NCBI RefSeq assembly: GCF_944801835.1
Contig: NZ_CALYLN010000002.1
Span: 310,001-374,000, forward strand
Direction: 5' to 3'
Origin: Bartonella sp. B1099
Lineage (GTDB): Bacteria; Pseudomonadota; Alphaproteobacteria; Rhizobiales; Rhizobiaceae
Length of the DNA stretch: 64,000 nucleotides
Below, in pieces: positions 60,335 through 64,000 of the stretch. The position numbers and the translations under genes are program-made. Position 1 is the first letter of the stretch. The number at the start of each line of letters is the position of its first letter. A model generated the notes under the pieces. The model ran no database searches. It had not been told where the DNA came from and saw nothing but the letters and a program-made list of their open reading frames with translations.

Positions 60335-62845
60335 ATGAGCGATAACGATCGCAAAAATCCGCACGAAACAAACCACGATCATGAACATCATGATCCTTTA
60401 GAAAAACTTACGCGCATTTTTAATCCGACCAAACAAAACGGAAACCAAAATGAGCACTCTTCTTTAGAGACAGATCGCTCGACATCTCATTCCAAAACAT
60501 CATCCCCTGATGATTTCGATTTGTCCTTCTTAGAAGAAGAACTTGAAAACAATTTAACACACGACTCAACCTTTGATGATCAAAAAAAGCAATGGAACTT
60601 GCATGCAACCAGCAACGCAACAGCCTCAGATATTGCACAAACTGGTTCTTTCAACCATTCAAAAAAAAATAATTTATCTGAAGAAAAATATTCTTCACCG
60701 ATCAGTCATGATGAAGAACAAATTTTAGACGCGCTTTCTCCATTACCAATCCAAAAGAATCAATTGTCTCAACAGAAAAAGACAGCAACAAGTGATAATC
60801 CTTTTTTTGAAAAAAGGAATTTTATCTCACAATCAGAATCAGAAAAATTCTTTTTTAATGAATCTGAAAAGCGCGAAAACAAAAGAGATGAGACAGAAAC
60901 TGTTGAAAGAACCAATCGTTTTTCACAAACAACCTCACAACAACCTAAGACTTCAAATATACAAAAAACTTATGATGATAATCAAAACTTCTATGATCCT
61001 TCCATAAACCATCCCTATAAAATTTCAGCAAACCAAGAAAATTGGACCAAAGAAGATTATATGGATGTCTCCTCTTCTTCAAAAGCAAATGAGTTTTTCT
61101 CATCTTCCAACCTTGTGTCGGAAAAACAAAACACGCCAAGAAATCAAACAACAAATGACTTCTCCTCTCCTTTGGATTCTACACACGTTGACCAACAATC
61201 TTATTTAGAGAGAGCTTCACAAGAAGATCATACAACCAATTATCCCTATTTTTTTGAAGAAAATCCCTCACAACAAGAAACTTATAGTGAAAAAGTTCCA
61301 ACATATAATGAGGCTCAAACCCAATACATCAATAAGCCTGAAAATGTCTCTAACCCAAACAGAGAAATTTCATATAACCAAAATAATTTAGATACGTTTC
61401 TTTCCTCACCAAAACCTCTTAATACAAAACAAACAGAGAGTTTTTTTGCCCATAATTATACACACAGAGATACGCCCCCTCCCAATGTTGATACTTATAA
61501 ATTTTCAGAAGAAATTGTAGAAAAAACTGGTCCTATTATGGTTCCAGAAGTCCCGTATGAAGCTCCAGAATATGATGTACCAGCAGGTGGTTTGGAAGAA
61601 GAATTTGCAGATGTACTCAATGTAGGAAATGTTCCAACAGATAATTTTTCTCAAAAACAACAGAAAAATAAAGCTTTCACTGAAATTTTTCATCAAACTA
61701 TGCAAAATTCAAAAGAAGGGGTTTATATAAACTCTAAAGAACAAAATGCCGACTATTTTTCTGCTGGCAATATGGAATATAATTCTCCCTCTTTGAGTGA
61801 GAATTCACCATACACAAGCTCAGATGGAATCCCTACGCCTCCCTCAGCGCCTCCTCCCTTTAAAAGTTCTGTTTTGGGGAAAGTTTTCATCAAAGGTATT
61901 TTTCTTATTATTTTAGTAGCCATTGGATTTGCTGGTTATTCTTATTTTTTCATGCCATCACAGAAAAATGAAGAAAGGGTCATTATCCACGCTGATAATA
62001 CACCTTTTAAATTCAAACCAGAAACAATTGAAACGAAAAATGATGTTGCCCATAATCTAGATGTCTACCAACAAACAACTAGACAAAATGACAAACAAGA
62101 AAATACACAACAATTTCTTATTGATAGCTCTGAACAACCTGATAACTTAGAGGGATTAAATCCAGAAGAGTCTCCAAACGTTTCATCATCTTCTTCGACT
62201 GAATCTGATGTTGAAGATGCAGTCACTGAAGCTATCAATCATACTATTCCAACACGAGAAGTACAAACCGTTATTGTCAATCAAGATGGTACAATAACAC
62301 TCGCTCCTGTGCATCCAACAGAGAGCAAAACGGCTGCTCAATCTACACAATCCATTGATCAAATTCCTGACGAAATTCAAGATTCGTCCGTTATTTCGTC
62401 GCATAATTCCGATAAAAATGACCAAGAAAGTGATTATGCTCTCAAAAATAATATTGATAAAATAATCGCTGAGAATACTTCTAATGCGAGTATTGAAGAA
62501 AAATTTATCCCAATTCCATCTCATGCAGAGAGAAATGCAGAAGTTGAAACGCACGCCGCCACTCGTCCCACATCACCAAACAGAGTTTCACCCCAAAATT
62601 CAGAGGGTTATTATGTGCAACTTTCCTCTCAACCAACACATGAATTAGCGAGAGATTCTTTGAAAAAGATGAAATCCAAATATGGATTCATTATCGGGTC
62701 CCGTCCTTTAAATATTCAGCCGGCTTTTATACCAGAAAAAGGAACATATTACCGTGTTCGTATTCAAACGCAGAACCGTAATGAAGCCATAATCCTTTGT
62801 GAAACTATTAAAAATTCTGGTGGAAGTTGCTTCATCACACGTTAA
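60335..62845 (+). CDS. SPOR-domain cell-envelope protein
   Basis: About 836 residues from the ATG at 60335; a TTG at 60299 gives a longer frame but is less likely. Residues 1-515 are a very long acidic, Ser/Asn/Gln-rich cytoplasmic region. One membrane helix follows at about 518-540 (VFIKGIFLIILVAIGFAGYS), then a periplasmic low-complexity linker, and the C-terminal SPOR domain begins GYYVQLSSQPTHELARDSLK and ends CFITR. SPOR domains bind denuded peptidoglycan at division sites. In Rhizobiales such a protein typically sits after argS. Repeat content and disorder in the linker are striking. Confidence 0.88.
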   Translation: MSDNDRKNPHETNHDHEHHDPLEKLTRIFNPTKQNGNQNEHSSLETDRSTSHSKTSSPDDFDLSFLEEELENNLTHDSTFDDQKKQWNLHATSNATASDIAQTGSFNHSKKNNLSEEKYSSPISHDEEQILDALSPLPIQKNQLSQQKKTATSDNPFFEKRNFISQSESEKFFFNESEKRENKRDETETVERTNRFSQTTSQQPKTSNIQKTYDDNQNFYDPSINHPYKISANQENWTKEDYMDVSSSSKANEFFSSSNLVSEKQNTPRNQTTNDFSSPLDSTHVDQQSYLERASQEDHTTNYPYFFEENPSQQETYSEKVPTYNEAQTQYINKPENVSNPNREISYNQNNLDTFLSSPKPLNTKQTESFFAHNYTHRDTPPPNVDTYKFSEEIVEKTGPIMVPEVPYEAPEYDVPAGGLEEEFADVLNVGNVPTDNFSQKQQKNKAFTEIFHQTMQNSKEGVYINSKEQNADYFSAGNMEYNSPSLSENSPYTSSDGIPTPPSAPPPFKSSVLGKVFIKGIFLIILVAIGFAGYSYFFMPSQKNEERVIIHADNTPFKFKPETIETKNDVAHNLDVYQQTTRQNDKQENTQQFLIDSSEQPDNLEGLNPEESPNVSSSSSTESDVEDAVTEAINHTIPTREVQTVIVNQDGTITLAPVHPTESKTAAQSTQSIDQIPDEIQDSSVISSHNSDKNDQESDYALKNNIDKIIAENTSNASIEEKFIPIPSHAERNAEVETHAATRPTSPNRVSPQNSEGYYVQLSSQPTHELARDSLKKMKSKYGFIIGSRPLNIQPAFIPEKGTYYRVRIQTQNRNEAIILCETIKNSGGSCFITR

Positions 62846-62850
62846 AGACT

Positions 62851-62885
62851 AACCATGTAACGGTTATTAAAACCGTTTCATGGTT
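62851..62885 (+). terminator. long hairpin after SPOR gene
   Basis: AACCATGTAACGGT pairs with ACCGTTTCATGGTT around a seven-base loop: 14 positions with a single T/T mismatch. There is no T-run, so it may be a Rho-assisted or mRNA-stabilising stem. It begins six bases after the SPOR stop. Confidence 0.55.
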
Positions 62886-63018
62886 TATCTCTATGATTTA
62901 TCAAAAACTTCAGAAATTAAAATCATCTCAATCTTTTTCGCTTATGTATTTACGCTAACTTTATTTTTTAATCTGCGTCAGTTTTCACTTTATTTAAAAG
63001 ATTATGTTTACAAAAAAA

Positions 63019-63294
63019 TCACTGCGTACTCTTATTGGTATAAGGTACAGGAGGGGATGAATTTAAATCTTTTTGGGGCGTTGTTATGCTCTGGTTTGTT
63101 TCTAGAGTATTATAATGTGAACTATGTTCAGGAGATTTTGCAAAAAAAGATCCTAAAAAACCAAAAATAAACCAAATAATAAACAGCGCGAGAAGAATAG
63201 CAAAAATACCTTTAGCAATTGAAACACGCTGTTCATGATCTTTTTTTTCTTCAGCAATACGTTCTTCATATGTGTGATAATTTTTATCAATCAT
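63019..63294 (-). CDS. small membrane protein, unknown
   Basis: 91 residues: a charged N-terminus (YEERIAEEKKDHEQRV), one helix at about 27-50 (IFAILLALFIIWFIFGFLGS), then a polar Ser/Thr/Pro tail. An AAGGAAA precedes the ATG on the minus strand. Convergent with the SPOR gene and divergent from ilvE. Family not recognised. The opposite-strand frame at 62880-63170 is a shadow. Confidence 0.6.
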   Translation of the reverse strand: MIDKNYHTYEERIAEEKKDHEQRVSIAKGIFAILLALFIIWFIFGFLGSFFAKSPEHSSHYNTLETNQSITTPQKDLNSSPPVPYTNKSTQ

Positions 63295-63602
63295 AGTGGA
63301 TTTCCTTTTCTCGATTCCCTTACCTTTAAATTTCTAGAAAATATGCATATATGAAATTATTCAGATACTTATTTTGAGAAAACGATAAAGAGAGATAAAG
63401 GTTCCAGATACCTTCATAAAGATGGAAAAAAGAGCTGAGAATAGAATGAAAATATCGACCACAGCCTTTGAGTTCTATAATAAAACTCTTTGAGTTCTAC
63501 AATAAAACATTGACACAAAGGATTTGCTAATAATAGAGTTATGTCAAAATATCTTATTATTTTTATTAATAAAAAATAAAACATTCTCAAAAGGTTTTTC
63601 TT
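63295..63602. other. divergent gap before ilvE
   Basis: 308 AT-rich bases. A direct repeat is visible: AAAACTCTTTGAGTTCTA and its near copy at about 63460-63505 (TTTGAGTTCTAYAATAAAAC twice). It could be a regulatory site or chance slippage. No gene. Confidence 0.4.
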
Positions 63603-64000
63603 ATGAAATCTCCCCTATCGTCACTTCCCTTTAAAATAGAAAAGCACCCATCACCTCTGTCAGAAGAAAAACGTGAAGAAATTCTAAAAAATCCTGGTTT
63701 TGGTCAATTCTTTACAGACCATATGTGCACTATTCAATGGACGGAAGACAAAGGCTGGCATAACGCCGTTATTTCTCAATACAAAACTTTAGAAATTAAC
63801 CCCGCAAGTACCGTTTTGCATTATGGACAGGAAATTTTTGAGGGTTTAAAAGCATATCGCGCAAAAGATGGACGCATCTTGCTTTTCCGTCCTGATGCCA
63901 ATGCACAAAGGTTTATAGAGTCAGCAAAACGGTTAGCCATGCCAGAATTACCAAAAGATATTTTTCTAGATGCCGTTCATCAATTAGTAAAAACTGATCA
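63603..64000 (+). CDS. ilvE: branched-chain amino acid aminotransferase, 5' part only
   Basis: The gene runs off the window end; 132 codons are visible. It starts MKSPLSSLPFKIEKHPSPLS after AAAGG. The class IV aminotransferase N-terminal domain has MCTIQWTEDKGWHNAVIS, PASTVLHYGQEIFEGLKAYR near 75-94 and LFRPDANAQRF. The PLP lysine would lie beyond the edge. Catalyses the last step of Leu, Ile and Val synthesis, or their breakdown. Confidence 0.93.
   Translation, partial: MKSPLSSLPFKIEKHPSPLSEEKREEILKNPGFGQFFTDHMCTIQWTEDKGWHNAVISQYKTLEINPASTVLHYGQEIFEGLKAYRAKDGRILLFRPDANAQRFIESAKRLAMPELPKDIFLDAVHQLVKTD

Noticed and set aside
62880-63170. Plus-strand 96-residue frame after the SPOR gene
   Set aside because: Begins inside the hairpin and lies opposite a more plausible minus-strand gene with a membrane helix.

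Overview
The window is AT-rich DNA from an alphaproteobacterium, most probably a Bartonella. The evidence is the Rhizobiales-type core gene set (CckA, HdaA, DksA lacking the usual zinc cysteines, PurS/PurQ/PurL, BolA-Grx4, an NDUFS4-like complex I subunit), the low GC content, and decayed filamentous-haemagglutinin and integrase loci of the kind common in that genus. The genus call is by recognition; no search was run.

Positions 1-13,100 form a decayed accessory region. From left to right, and mostly on the minus strand, it holds: a small lipoprotein gene; the frameshifted C-terminal part of an FhaB-like haemagglutinin with an AHSRG hydrolase-like motif; a compact operon-like cluster of two broken radical SAM genes flanking an intact MFS transporter fused to an APH-like kinase domain (2099-4892); a multiply frameshifted P4-type integrase joined to the tail of a DUF3987-type protein; a pair of ~195-bp inverted repeats; an 83-bp inverted copy of part of the MFS gene; a tandem array of related, mostly broken genes of unrecognised family (8441-10739); and two tandem fragments resembling PD-(D/E)XK nuclease toxin tails (10837-11690). 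A second decayed integrase head lies at about 12.1-12.4 kb, just before tRNA-Arg(TCT), a plausible island boundary.

From 13.1 kb to the end the window is core chromosome: two tRNAs, a complex I accessory subunit, hdaA with an AI-2E family permease, purM-purN, cckA, fliO-like, dksA, a flavin reductase, rpe-purB, a small hydrolase, purC-purS-purQ-purL, bolA-grxD, a Bcr/CflA-type MFS pump, parC, aspS, rnd, ppx-ppk, a zinc-finger protein, an FAD monooxygenase, dnaE, recG, glmS, glmU-ccdA, a periplasmic repeat protein, erpA-like, dgt-argS, a SPOR protein and the start of ilvE, which runs off the right edge. Nearly all of the de novo purine pathway after the early steps is spread over 16-30 kb.

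One trace of accessory DNA survives inside the core: the 1.2-kb gap before aspS contains a third, very decayed integrase head (about 35.69-35.85 kb). Long G/C runs are intact in purC, purL and cckA but coincide with frameshifts in several accessory genes. This argues that the accessory breaks are real decay or phase switching rather than sequencing error.
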